A stretch of 64,000 nt of DNA from assembly GCF_029227915.1 (NCBI RefSeq), contig NC_079878.1, positions 26,685,501 to 26,749,500 on the forward strand, written 5' to 3'. The position numbers and the translations under genes were made by a program. The notes beneath the pieces are model-generated. The model saw only the letters and a list, made by a program, of their open reading frames with translations, was not told where the DNA came from and made no database searches. The DNA comes from Hydractinia symbiolongicarpus (Eukaryota; Cnidaria; Hydrozoa; Anthoathecata; Hydractiniidae). Shown one piece after another: positions 24,957 to 35,998 of the stretch (within the stretch, counting starts at the first letter, position 1; each line of letters begins with the position of its first letter).

Positions 24957-26051
24957 ACAACAACAACAACAGAAAAGCAATCTTTTAGTAAAAACACACA
25001 TTTATAAATAGTTTTCATTCTAGAGTGCTTTTTAGTCACAAACAATATGCATTTTTTTTATACAGGCTAGTCAGCCAGTACTGTGTTCACCTCGAAGTTT
25101 CAAGTGTAAGATTTGGCTGTATATATCGTCAATATAGTTCATTTAAGCTACACTGTCATGCTAGCTATGTTCCAACCAGAAAAGGGGATGGACTTCCTGA
25201 GAATAGCACACCTTTACATACATAATACAAACTCAATAATAAAAATCTAATACAAATCAGTAAAAGACTTTTGGAATAAATTTTAAGAAATGATTGACAG
25301 GGTTGTCACTCTTTTTATAAAGTTAAATTTAACCTAAATCTAACCTTAAATTTTTAACCTTTTTTGAAAAGATGACAATATTTACATATAAAAAATTAAG
25401 ACATTTCAGGATAAATTTTTTTAAAAAAAACAAATAAAAAATATCTCAGATTTTTAAGGCAATGTCACAAGTAAAAAGAACAAAGTATTTTTGTACTACG
25501 TAGCATTCCTAGGCATTTTGAAAATAAAATGTGGAAATTTAAGAAAGTTGTAAAAGGTAGAGCAACTACATAAAAAAATCAGGGTTCCTACAGAAGACGT
25601 TTTTTGAAATTCTAGTTTTATTTTCCAGAACTTTACCACCAAACATTTTTCCCTCAGGTTAAAGCCACAATAATGTAAGGGCTTACGAAATGGATCATCT
25701 CCATTCATTGTCCTACGTTACATAAAATCGTTAAATACATGTTTAAAAGAATTAAGGTATACCCTTTTTAAAACTTTTTTAAGTGATCACGTGGATTTTC
25801 TTGTGAACAAAAATTGTACATAAGCCACAAGTGATAAAATATAACAAAAATATTTTTGTTACCTCTTTACCAGTGGACTTAAAAAGTTTTTCACGGATAT
25901 TTAACAGGTAACTACATATTTTAAAAAAATTAAGATGTTTTATGCATTAAATGGTTGTGTAAAAGGTTTTAAAGTCTTAAAAGTCACATTGATAAATTGG
26001 CCTGCTTGAAAAAAGCCAAATGACAACCGTCTTACTTGAATAAGGGCCCAT
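24412..26051 (-). CDS. Small multi-pass membrane protein, unidentified (two exons proposed)
   Basis: The main exon (24412-24833) follows a TTCCTTTTAG acceptor and encodes 139 residues to a stop. It has several hydrophobic segments: LPIPAFIGGVCSMTTFFIA, ILWLLVGGVPICMSL and SLMALAVFSFCTITLAL. The context reads like a genuine short integral membrane protein. A candidate 16-nt first exon at 26036-26051 (ATG then GPYS, donor CAA/GTAAGA) joins in the right phase, giving about 145 aa, but a 16-nt exon is weak evidence. The alternative acceptor near 24866 changes the N-terminus. I do not recognise the family. Confidence 0.5.
24885..24970. repeat. (CAA)n microsatellite
   Basis: A nearly pure CAA tract just upstream of the membrane-protein exon, so a (TTG)n tract on the transcribed strand. 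The polyleucine and polyvaline frames over it are not coding. Confidence 0.95.
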
Positions 26052-28297
26052 TCCTCCAGATTAAGTGATATGTATATGTTTTATTTCAACATTTCAAATT
26101 TCTTTGACATACATTTGTCTTCTGGGAGAATCAGGAAGCAAGATAATCAAAAAACAGAAATAAATAAAAAGTTTGTTCCAAACATTCTTTCAGTTTTTGT
26201 TTTTTGTTTAAATAGTTTAGCTTCTAAACAAGTACCTGTTTTTAAAAATCAAACTGTTGTGTATTAAATTTACTTGAACTACTGTCCAACTAAAATAGGT
26301 TTAATTTTGTGAATAATTATAAAATGTCTACATGCGCTATAAATTTTTGCAAAAAAAGAAGTAGTGTTAAAAAACATTTTTTTCAGCCTTGTAACAGGTA
26401 AGATACAAAAAATGAGCTGCATGGACCATCATGTCACTCTCAGGATGTGTTGCCTGATGTCAAGGCTGCTTGCGTCTGGCCTCGATGTCAAAAAGCAAGA
26501 AACCCTGGGGACAAGGTTGTGTGTTGACTCATTACCAGACTAACTACTGTTCCAAAGCGAGTTTTAATATAAGATGAACACTTTTAACCAGATGTCATGA
26601 TCAACGCTGGCAGAAAGCCTGTGGCAATTTTTAATCTCAGTTCACCGAATCCTTGTGTTCGGTACATGCTTTTCTTTTTTAAAGGTGAACTTAGGGCTTC
26701 TCTATTATATTGGTATAGTGGTCTGCGCGCTATTTTCAACTTGCATGAACCTCTGCATTATTTGCATAAATTTCAACTTCAATCACAGGGCATGTAAAGT
26801 TTTTTTATATCAAGGGTGAAATGCGTACTTGTTGTTGTTGTTGCTTAATTAAGGTTATCGTTAAACTACATAATGCACACTAAAGTAGGGTTTTTCTAGG
26901 ATTACACCTTTTAAATTTAGCACATTCTATTTCTTTTTGTGTATTCTTATAAATTGATGTGGACACCGTAACCCAAATCAGCCTGATCAACTTTTCTTTC
27001 CCTTAATCACAAAGATCTTACACTTTTACAGCACCACATCAAGACTGGCCATTATTCCGTGGGTAACGCCTTGACTGATGAATGAAAACAATAATCAACC
27101 GGGTGTAAGCCAACGTTCTCAGTATCTGTTAACTGATTTCCCAAATGAAATTTGTCACAAATTTCCCAATTTATTAAAGAAACCAATCATATTCACTACA
27201 AATTATAAAAGACTTATAGCCCATTCTCCATGCAATATAATCAATGTTTAAAATAAACAAGAGACATTGCTATGCAACCTATGTATTATCACTACTAATC
27301 TTAATTTTATTGTGTTTTCATGGATTTTTAGGTTAATTAGTTGGCTTTAGTATATTTTGCAGACCAGAAAATATAAAAATCAACTTCATCTACTGGTCTA
27401 TTTTTAAAACCACTTGTAAATAAAATACAACATTGCTTGGGTTAAAAAAACATAACGTTGACATTTTTATGTCGATGCAGCATTTCTGTGCTAAATTTTA
27501 TATATATAAAAAAATATATATTTGAAAGAGGTTGCAGATAGTTGATTGAAAAAGATACTGTTAAAAAAAACATTATGCTTGTTCGTCTTACATACCAAAC
27601 CACCACACAAATTTGTACATCCACAAATGTATAGTCTTTTAAATTTTAATTTTTTGGTTTGATTAATTGAAATAAAAAGAAAGAATCATAACCCAGATTA
27701 GCAAATGAAATACCTGTTTTTATTTTTCTGTTTTATTTTTAAATTTACCACTAGGGGTGTTTTCGGTTTTGTTTATTGTGGGGGGAGAAGAGAAATTCGA
27801 AGAAGAACAAAATGACTAAATTGAGAAACGTATAACATCAAAAAATTAATGCTGACGTCATCATCTTTTCCAAAAAAACCTTTTTAATTTATCAATAAAT
27901 CTTTTTAATGGTGGTGGTAACTTTAAATTCCTAAAGAATGGCCTCAGCTGAATAAATATAAAACTGATTCAGAAAACAAAAAATTATTATTATTGTTATT
28001 TCAAAAAAGTTAATGATAACATTCTTAGAATTATATTTTTTTGGATGGATAAAAATAACATAAAAATAACAAACATAGTGGGAAAAAATAAAATAAAAAC
28101 AACGTAAAAAATATACTCCAAGTTTTCAGGGACTTCTCCAATTACCTAAACAACATAAAATATTTACATTTGGAAATGTTGATGAAACCCTTTAGCAGGT
28201 TAAAACAACATATTTGTGTCAATAAAATACTTTAATGTATTGACCTTTTTTCCAGCGACAATAAATTTACCAGTAAGTTTATAGAAGACATAAATTA
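26052..28297. other. Intergenic between membrane-protein gene and MFS gene
   Basis: AT-rich sequence with no supported gene. A single foldback arm ending in CCTGGGGACAAGGTTG lies at 26500-26519. A possible short exon-like stretch near 27590-27624 (minus) has a GTAAGA donor but no partner. Confidence 0.4.
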
Positions 28298-29749
28298 TTA
28301 AGATGGGGTAATTAGTTCCATTTCTGTATCAACTCTCTCGCATGTCTTTTTGTCACTCAGCGTAAAACAGAACATAATCGACATAATTGCAGTCCATAAC
28401 AGTGCAATGTAAGATGCTCCACGGAAAAGTAGTTTTCCTTTGTATCTATCATAAGCAAAACCTCCAGTTATAAAAGCAATCATAAATCCAAAATCGAAAA
28501 ATAAACTTTGAGTAAATGCAAGCATGGGCAATAATATTTTTTTGGGTGTTGTCATTTCAATGATTTTAAATGCTGATTCCCAAAACAATGCATAACCAAA
28601 GCTATGAAGAAACTGTATTGGAAGGATCAACCAGGGTTTGTGAATCAATGAATACAGCATAAATCGAAGAAAGTAGGAAAACACGCTGATTAATACACAT
28701 ACATAGGGTCCTTTACACAATTTAATAATTTTTTCAGACAGAGGAAACATGATCAGCTCAGCCACACATAGAAACAAGATGCTAAAACCCATTAGAGTTT
28801 TAGATGCATCCAGTTCTTCCAGCAATAAAAATGTAAATAAGTACAATAAGCCATTGGCTGCTCCTACGACAAGGATTGTCAACAAAAACACAAAATGTCT
28901 CCACTTAATGCATGTTTTTACAATCAAGACGAATTGCTCTCCTACATTTTTGTTATTACTGTGCCCGTCTCCAGATCTCTGTGCTTTATACTGTTTAAAT
29001 AAGAATAAACTACTAATTATTAACATGATCATTGAAGGCAAGTAAATGAAAAAAACAGCAGAATAATTTGGCATGCCTGAAGGGTCAAGATTATCTGAAG
29101 CAATTCCAGCTAACAAAGCACCAATACCAAATCCTATGGCACCAAATATTCTCTGTTGTGTGAAAGATATGTTCTTCTTTTTCTTTACAAGAGCTACTAC
29201 CACAGGATCCAGATACGGAGCAATTGGTTGCGTAAATATAGCATTCACAATGTTGACCGCTAACATGATAAAGAATAACATGTTTTTATGACAATTAGCC
29301 ATTAGAGTGTCCTTATTTATAGTTTTTCCTGTAAATGAATCTCCTGAGCAGTTCTTACGTGCTACAGCGCTTAGTGCATCTTGAACTATCCATGGCAATG
29401 GAAATATCATCAATGTAGACGCAATACAGAGAAACCAAAATATACACATATTGCGATGTGTAAAGTCACCAATGGCATTAAAACAGGAACTTGCAAAGCA
29501 AGACACTAGCATGCGTATTCCAGCAACTACTCCCGCATTACTGACCGATATACCAATTGACTTAAGAAATACAATTAGGTAGGGGTGATAACATCCAATA
29601 CTCAAATATAGAAAGATATAACTAAACTTTGCAGGTAACATATCTCTATTAACCCCAGACATAATGTTTTTCTTTGTTTGGTCTGCACACTCCCTTTCAT
29701 AATCTTCATTATTGCCCACCACAAAACCTTCATCTAAGTCCAACTCCAT
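28298..29749 (-). CDS. MFSD6: MFSD6-like major facilitator superfamily transporter, intronless
   Basis: A 483-aa integral membrane protein in one exon. About twelve hydrophobic segments are visible, starting with SYIFLYLSIGCYHPYLIVFL (around residues 43-62). They are separated by a longer loop around residues 120-155 and a central hydrophilic loop around 250-282. The first segment and the following LKSIGIS..NAGVVAGIR match the MFS_1-like/MFSD6 pattern, in which the first helix carries a YP motif and is followed by a 'GLS..QVG' turn. The N-terminus is acidic and cytosolic in character. Length is shorter than vertebrate MFSD6 (about 790 aa) because the long extracellular loop is absent. The substrate is unknown. 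Absence of introns in an intron-rich region suggests retroposition or old intron loss. Confidence 0.85.
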   Translation of the reverse strand: MELDLDEGFVVGNNEDYERECADQTKKNIMSGVNRDMLPAKFSYIFLYLSIGCYHPYLIVFLKSIGISVSNAGVVAGIRMLVSCFASSCFNAIGDFTHRNMCIFWFLCIASTLMIFPLPWIVQDALSAVARKNCSGDSFTGKTINKDTLMANCHKNMLFFIMLAVNIVNAIFTQPIAPYLDPVVVALVKKKKNISFTQQRIFGAIGFGIGALLAGIASDNLDPSGMPNYSAVFFIYLPSMIMLIISSLFLFKQYKAQRSGDGHSNNKNVGEQFVLIVKTCIKWRHFVFLLTILVVGAANGLLYLFTFLLLEELDASKTLMGFSILFLCVAELIMFPLSEKIIKLCKGPYVCVLISVFSYFLRFMLYSLIHKPWLILPIQFLHSFGYALFWESAFKIIEMTTPKKILLPMLAFTQSLFFDFGFMIAFITGGFAYDRYKGKLLFRGASYIALLWTAIMSIMFCFTLSDKKTCERVDTEMELITPS

Positions 29750-32700
29750 ATTTTAACAAATATTCCAAAATATTGTCCTGGTTTTTTATTCCTCAATATA
29801 CATTATTTTAAATTATATATATGAGATATGAGTTTTTTGTTTATTCTTTAAACTATATATTTTTCTTTCATTTATTTTCACAAAGAAAGTTCTTCAAATC
29901 ACAACAAAAAACATCTGCCTTATAATCACAATGTATACACACATCACTATGTACAAACAACACCAATTCAATAATCTGTTAGCTCCCAGCTCATTGAATC
30001 CTTCTTCATACAATATGAGAAGCTCTAAAGTTTTTTTTATTACGTTATCTATGCAGGATGTCATAGTCAACAAGCAATTAATGTTTATCTTGTATTTTCT
30101 CATACAACAGATATTTCATAGAAGATAATGGTGATGTTTATGGTTATTGTTTAAAGATTTAAATCTAGCTTAGTCCTGTTAATCCTGGACTCTTGGTGGC
30201 TACAAAAGGTAGACACGAGATTTCATAATAAGATAAAAAAGAATTATTAAAAGTTGTGTAATACATATTGCAAAAAATAGAACTTTGTTTACACTTCTGT
30301 AGCATTAAAGAAATAAGTATACAAATATACTACTTATATAACACTAAGTAATGGAGGCAATAAAAAGAAAAAATAAGTCCCTTTTTTGTCTTCACACAAA
30401 AAAAGATGCCAACAAGTTCTGGGAGGAGCAGAGGTATCACAAAGGGGAGGAGCATTGTAATCAATTTTTGATAAAAATCAGGTCAAAGCAAGTCTTTAAA
30501 CTAATCCAATGTTATTAATATTCAATGATACTGAAAACCAGCTGTCATGCTTGTTTTTAACCATTAGACAACAATGATAGCAATTTTTATCATGCAGCAC
30601 AGTAATTAAATATTATACGGCTATTAGTTTTAAGGGTGGTGGAGAAATCCACCTACAGAAGCTCTAAAAAAGATATTGTTCATTTTATCACAAAAAGGTT
30701 TGTTAAATTATAATTGAAAAATTGACAGTAATACTTAAAATGACAGTGAGTTCGCCTACATCCCTAATGAGAGTAATGTAATTGCATTCTTTGTGGTTAA
30801 GACCTAGAACAATTATAGCATGCTAGAAAATCCCCTACATTAATAATAAACACAAGATCAAAGTATCCTCCGCTAAAAAAAATCGACATTCATAACATGA
30901 TGCCAATCATAAAAACAAAAAAACAACATTTTACAACACTTAGGAGATCAGATATAGTAGTTGCTTACTATTGGAAGTTTCTTTAAATTCCTGTTTGGTG
31001 GCAAATTTTTCTAAAAATTGGTGCTGTCCTAACCCCCTCAAAAAAAAGGTGTTGCTAAAGTAAAATTTGGAAATAAAAATCATCTTTGACTGTTGCAGAG
31101 ACGCACACACCGTTAGCATAATCTTTTAAAGTGCGCTAAGTGCTTAATTGTGATTAAATTGGACTTGTGTGATGTGTGGTAAGGTATGAACAGGCCTGGA
31201 AATTTGGCGGAAACGATTGTTTCGTTTCCGCGACTTTTCCGTGAATCAATAAAGACGGTAACGATAAATCGTTTTCCTTGGACAATATTTCAAATTATAA
31301 TAATTTTATATTATAATATATATAAATTTATATTATAATATTTTAATACTATGGAGTAGGTCTTGTCACTAACTAGGATGATTATGAAATGGTTCTCGGT
31401 CGGGTGATGCTAACCAATTATATTTCTGAGGGTAGCCTTATCTTTTAGGACAAATCCAGGATATCTTCATTTTTGTTAAAATGATCTTTGCAAGAGCTAT
31501 GTTGTATAACTGATTTATAAGCTTTGTGATAAAACAATACAGTATATAATTATTCTCTCTAACTGTGAGTTGTATTAATAACTTATTGAAATAAAATTCC
31601 CTTAGGTATTAGTGTAACGTAATAAAATTTAGGGACTTGTTAATTATGTGAAAGATTACAATAAATGGCGCACAAAACTATTTAAAAAAAGTTTTACTTG
31701 CGTGTTTTTGCATATTTTTAGTGCGTCCTAAAGTTTTCCTAATGTCACGTTTGCATTTTAAGCAATAAAAAAAGATACATGGATATTCTTGAAGCGGCCA
31801 ATAGCTACATATAACAAAGTGGGCAAGTATTAGAACCATTTTAATCAAAAAATAGACTTAGGAAATAATTCCAGTAAGATTACTGGAATAGAATTGAGAT
31901 GTTAATTAAGCAACTAGGACGTTTCAGATTTTTTGCTTGACCCTGTTGTTTTAGCGAATGGGTTAAATTCAAAACCATACAGTTATGTAGCAAGCACAGT
32001 TGCCAGATTGTTCCTAGAGCTGTTTGCTTAGATAATCACATAAATTGTATGCAATGAAACAGTGATAGGCACAAAAACCATGTTGAGCCTAATTTGGAAA
32101 GATAAATTTAACTAGCCAATCTTGCCTAAGTTGCAGTTATTCATGACTTGTGAACATTATATATCATCATATAAATGATTTTACTCTATGTTTTGTCAGT
32201 TACAAACTTGAATAAACTAAAGACAAGTGAGACCTATCTGAAAACATGCTAAAAGATCATGCTGATAGTTTCGTTGATAGTAAGTTTCGCGGAGCCAGAA
32301 GGCAGCCATTAATAGCCTGGAATGACAGGGTCACTAATGACAAGGAATAGTCGTAATAGCAACATGGCCAGAGATTTGCTTTTGGTTGATGATACGTGCT
32401 TCAAATCTTCATCATCAGAAAACGCCATTTAACTAAAACTGTTTTAAAAAACCTTTTTGGATGCTTAGTAATAAAATGGGTATCGATTGTTTGTGTTTTC
32501 GACATCTCGCTACAAAATGGGTGACCTAGTTTCCATTCATTGTTGTTGGTTTAAACAACAGGCGTTTTTGAAGGTTTTTTTACCCAAAGACCAGGTATAA
32601 CCACCAGTTTCACAGAATAATGAGAGAGCTGACAGTAAACGAAGAGAACAACTGGAGAACCGGCAGCGAATGAAATAAGAATGCTGTGCGGAATAGCGTA

Positions 32701-33060
32701 AACGCTCTGTGTTCTGAAAACTGATTTGAATGAAGAAAAAAATATAATATTTTTCCTTCTTTCCATTCATTTCAAACATTTCGAATGTGGCGAGACAGAA
32801 AGAAGTCGATTTCCTTGATGCAGCGAACTGTATCGTCGTAAGACCGGGGGTTCACATACAATGGTAAAATTCAATATAATAAAGAAATGCAATAACTAGC
32901 TATTGCTCTAGCTAAATGCTGATATTGGACGCACTTTAGGGGTAAAAATACCGGGACGGTTAATGCTGTTGTTGTACTAAACTAAGGGAATCCCCCATAA
33001 GCGGGAAACATGGCGGACCCAGATTTATTTACAGAATCGAGATATCTTAAATTTTTGGTT
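29750..33060. other. No supported gene; repeats
   Basis: AT-rich intergenic upstream of the MFS gene. The segment 32203-32240 is an inverted 38-bp copy (one mismatch) of 33824-33861. Sequence near 32052-32082 resembles 34381-34412, both containing GTGATAGGCA and AAAAACCA. The open frame at 32537-32779 has no recognisable domain. Confidence 0.45.
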
Positions 33061-33072
33061 GTTATATTTCTT

Positions 33073-33175
33073 AGGTTGTTCTAGGTTGTTCTAGGTTGTT
33101 CTAGCTTGTTCTCAGGTTGTTTTAGGTTGTTCTAGATCGTTCCAGGTTGTTCTAGCTTGTTCTAGGGTGTTACCC
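33073..33175. repeat. 10-bp minisatellite (TAGGTTGTTC)n
   Basis: About ten copies of TAGGTTGTTC with variants such as TAGCTTGTTC. The end of the array (33139-33191) is duplicated exactly at 33861-33913. Confidence 0.85.
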
Positions 33176-33462
33176 TTTTTAGTATGTACGACCCACGCCT
33201 CCACATACGCCATGTGAAATTCGAGCATGCTCTTTATCACACGCCTTGTTCTACTTCGTACACACACCAAGCAGAACTGAGCTATTTTAGAGTAACCCTT
33301 ACCCAAACTTTACCCAATACATAATTGTTCTTCCGTGTTAAAATGTTATTTCTATTAAATACCCACCTTCATGAAAATTGCTGACGTGAGATACATTTCA
33401 AATGTTTTGCGTCTGTATTGTGTCGACAATATTTTTTTGTTTTTCAGCTGGCAAAAAATTTC

Positions 33463-33824
33463 GTCATTAACCTTGTATTGCTCTCCTTAAGACGATGACA
33501 AATGGAAATGAAGTACAAGTCCTATTGACCTACCTTCTCGAAGGTGTACTTCTTAAGTTAATAGTTCTGTCGCAGAAGTCGCCGGTGACATGCTTCGAAA
33601 ATGCTTGTCACAGGCACAGTTCAATGCGAATGATGCCCTGACCTTAAGTTTGTAAATAGCACGTGTACAACTTACTTCCTAATCAGTTTATCTTAAAACA
33701 TAGAGAGCTAGTTGGGACAGAACTATTAACTTAAGAAGTACACCTTCGAGAAGGTAGGTCAATAGGACTTGTACTTTATTTCCATTTGTCATCGTCTTAA
33801 GCAGAGCAATACAAGGTTAATGAC
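33463..33824. mobile_element. Foldback element with 109-bp near-perfect inverted repeats
   Basis: The left arm 33463-33571 and right arm 33716-33824 are reverse complements with only two mismatches seen. Both carry TACCTTCTCGAAGGTGTACT. They enclose a 144-bp spacer. A 53-bp direct repeat (33139-33191 and 33861-33913) lies outside the arms. No transposase is present. The high arm identity suggests a recent or gene-converted structure. Confidence 0.75.
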
Positions 33825-33913
33825 AGATAGGTCTCGCTTGTCTTTAGTTTATTCAAGTTTGTTCCAGGTTGTTCTAGCTTGTTCTAGGGTGTTACCCTTT
33901 TTAGTATGTACGA

Positions 33914-35233
33914 GGCGTGGGCGTGCAATCACATGCCATTCATGACCAAGACTGATGATGGCCAGATTAGAGTGTCTATTAAGAAAAATAATAGACCTTT
34001 TTGAATGTTTACACTTTCTGTGGTATGCCCTTCCGGCTCTAACAACTGTGTGGCAGGCAGAAAGATGGAGAAGCTTGCTAAAGAAAAGTCTTTTTTAGCC
34101 CATTTCTTTCTGAGGAAACATTTTTAAGGCTTTAAACTATTATTTAGTCTAGATGGATAACTTCTGATTGACATATATTCATATCAAGTTGCAATGATAC
34201 CTTTGTGCAAAGAAACAGACTAAAAAGGACCTTACTTTACCTAGCGCCCGTATCTTGAAAATGTAAACATTCAAAAAGGTCTATTGGTGGCAGTTTTAGG
34301 GCGTTGTAGCTGTGCCAAATTTGGCTAAGTTGTTGTTTTCTCTGTTTACCCAGTTTTTAGCAATAAAATCGATGCGACTATGCAACAGAAAAGTGATAGG
34401 CAGCAAAAACCAAATAGCCAATCATAGCTAGATAATCTAGCCTTATTTGTGAAATATTTTGAAAAGAAAAGTTACAAATCCTTCACATATATGTTTTAAG
34501 AGGTTACTGGCAATAACATACTAAATTTTCATGCCATGAGAATTCAGAAAATAAGAAAATGAGAAATATTTATAATGCCTATGGTTCAAAGCCTTAACTT
34601 TTTTCAATTTGGCGATTCGGTTTGATGTCATAGCAATTTTTTTGGAGGTGAAAAGTTTCCGTATTTTAGGCGAAGAAAGCGCAGAGCTAGACACATTTTG
34701 GAGTTTTATGAACAATGTTAGGAAATTTGAGCAAAGATAATTTTTTGAAACAAAATCTAGATAGCTAAGCATTATTTCCAGACAGATTTTTATTGACGAG
34801 GGTGCTGACTTGCGGAAAACCCCGGGGGCTGCTGGTGTTTTTCTTTTTTTTTTCAAGATTTTCGTCTGTAACCACCGGGAAAAGCCTGGGCCGGTCCAAA
34901 ATCGCCTAAATTGAAATTGAAATGAAATGCATGCGAGGCTGATTGTTCTCATTTAAATTTTGTCACGAAGAAGGAAGGTGCTAATTTGTCATTTTACTCT
35001 TAGTTTTTTATTTGTGGGGTTTTATTACAGCTACATTTCTCGAATAAATGATATATATAAAAAACAGTTTTTTCAGAACTTCCACTGTTGAGTATATGAC
35101 TGCCATGTTATGTTTATGTTTGGTATTGGGTACCTTAACCATGCCGTTATGTGCCAATATGCAAATGTGCTATAATGGTGCGGTAGCTCTGTACTGCAAA
35201 GTATCTAGCTTACGGACTTCACTACACAAAAGA
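33914..35233. other. No supported gene
   Basis: The 143-codon frame at 34521-34952 (minus) has no recognisable domain, lacks codon-like composition and overlaps repeat-like sequence. ATAGACCTTTTTGAATGTTTACA near 33990 and TGTAAACATTCAAAAAGGTCTATT near 34263 are inverted copies of each other and mark another foldback element of about 290 bp. Confidence 0.45.
33988..34285. mobile_element. Foldback MITE of about 295 bp
   Basis: Terminal inverted repeats AATAGACCTTTTTGAATGTT (left, from about 33988) and AACATTCAAAAAGGTCTATT (right, ending about 34285) match exactly. The interior is non-coding. Confidence 0.65.
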
Positions 35234-35685
35234 AAGAGGGTGCCGATAAGCCGCAAACGCCCGCATATATAAGGGCGAGTTTGGGCGACTTTTCAAATTA
35301 AATTTGCGGTTGTCGCCCGGAACCGCCCGCACTTTCCCGAACTCGCCCGGAAATGCAATTCCTGTAACAAACCATGAGGACGATAGTTAGAAGAAGGCAC
35401 CTGAAGATAAAGGAGTTAATAAAGTTTATATATAAGTTATTTATTAAGTATATATATCTTATTTTAAACTATCAAAAACAGTTCTTTTAAGAACTTCGCT
35501 ACCACAGTTTATTTTAATTTTTATAGTTTTTTGAATCATTAGTGTCTGTTTTTCTTTTCTTTTTCGGGCATTGTTCGGGTCTCTTCGGGGTTTTTCGGGC
35601 AAATACCTGATTTTTTTTAAAACGCCGAACTTGCCTGAAAACGCCCGAACTTTTTACGACGTATGCGGCTTATCGGCACCCTCGT
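35234..35685. mobile_element. MITE, about 452 bp, with 9-bp target-site duplication
   Basis: The terminal inverted repeats share GAGGGTGCCGATAAGCCGCA at both ends. CACAAAAGA occurs directly outside both (35225-35233 and 35686-35694), a perfect 9-bp target duplication. The interior is rich in CGCCCG and CGGGC words and has no coding capacity. A 9-bp duplication suits Mutator-like transposases, but I see no diagnostic MULE sequence. Confidence 0.8.
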
Positions 35686-35891
35686 CACAAAAGACAGACA
35701 TTTATGTTAATATAAATATACGTGTCCTTATTTTGTTTACTAACCCTCTGTCATAACCAGAGATATATGTCTAACATCCACTACCACTACTCAACAATAA
35801 AAGAATAAATTATACATCATGGTAATAAATGTTTAAAAATTTGTAGTGCGCTTCTTAAGCAGCTTGTGCGCAGATTCTTTTTTATTTTGGT

Positions 35892-35998
35892 GGTTTCCGT
35901 AATGGGAAACCATTGCCGTATTTCTGGCCTGTTAAGGGAAACGGTTTCCCTAATGGGAAACCGTGAAGTTTCCCAAATAGGAAACCGTAGTGGTTTCC
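35892..35998. repeat. Cluster of GGTTTCC...GGAAACC palindromes
   Basis: Several short inverted units occur in about 105 bp, including GGTTTCCGTAATGGGAAACC and CGGTTTCCCTAATGGGAAACCG, then TTTCCCAAATAGGAAACC. This could be a nested tiny foldback element or a multi-site protein-binding array. Confidence 0.65.

Noticed and set aside
24863-25045. Polyvaline and polyleucine frames
   Set aside because: Translation of a (CAA)n tract in an intron.
34521-34952. 143-codon minus-strand frame
   Set aside because: No domain, no splice context and irregular composition; it overlaps repeat-like sequence.
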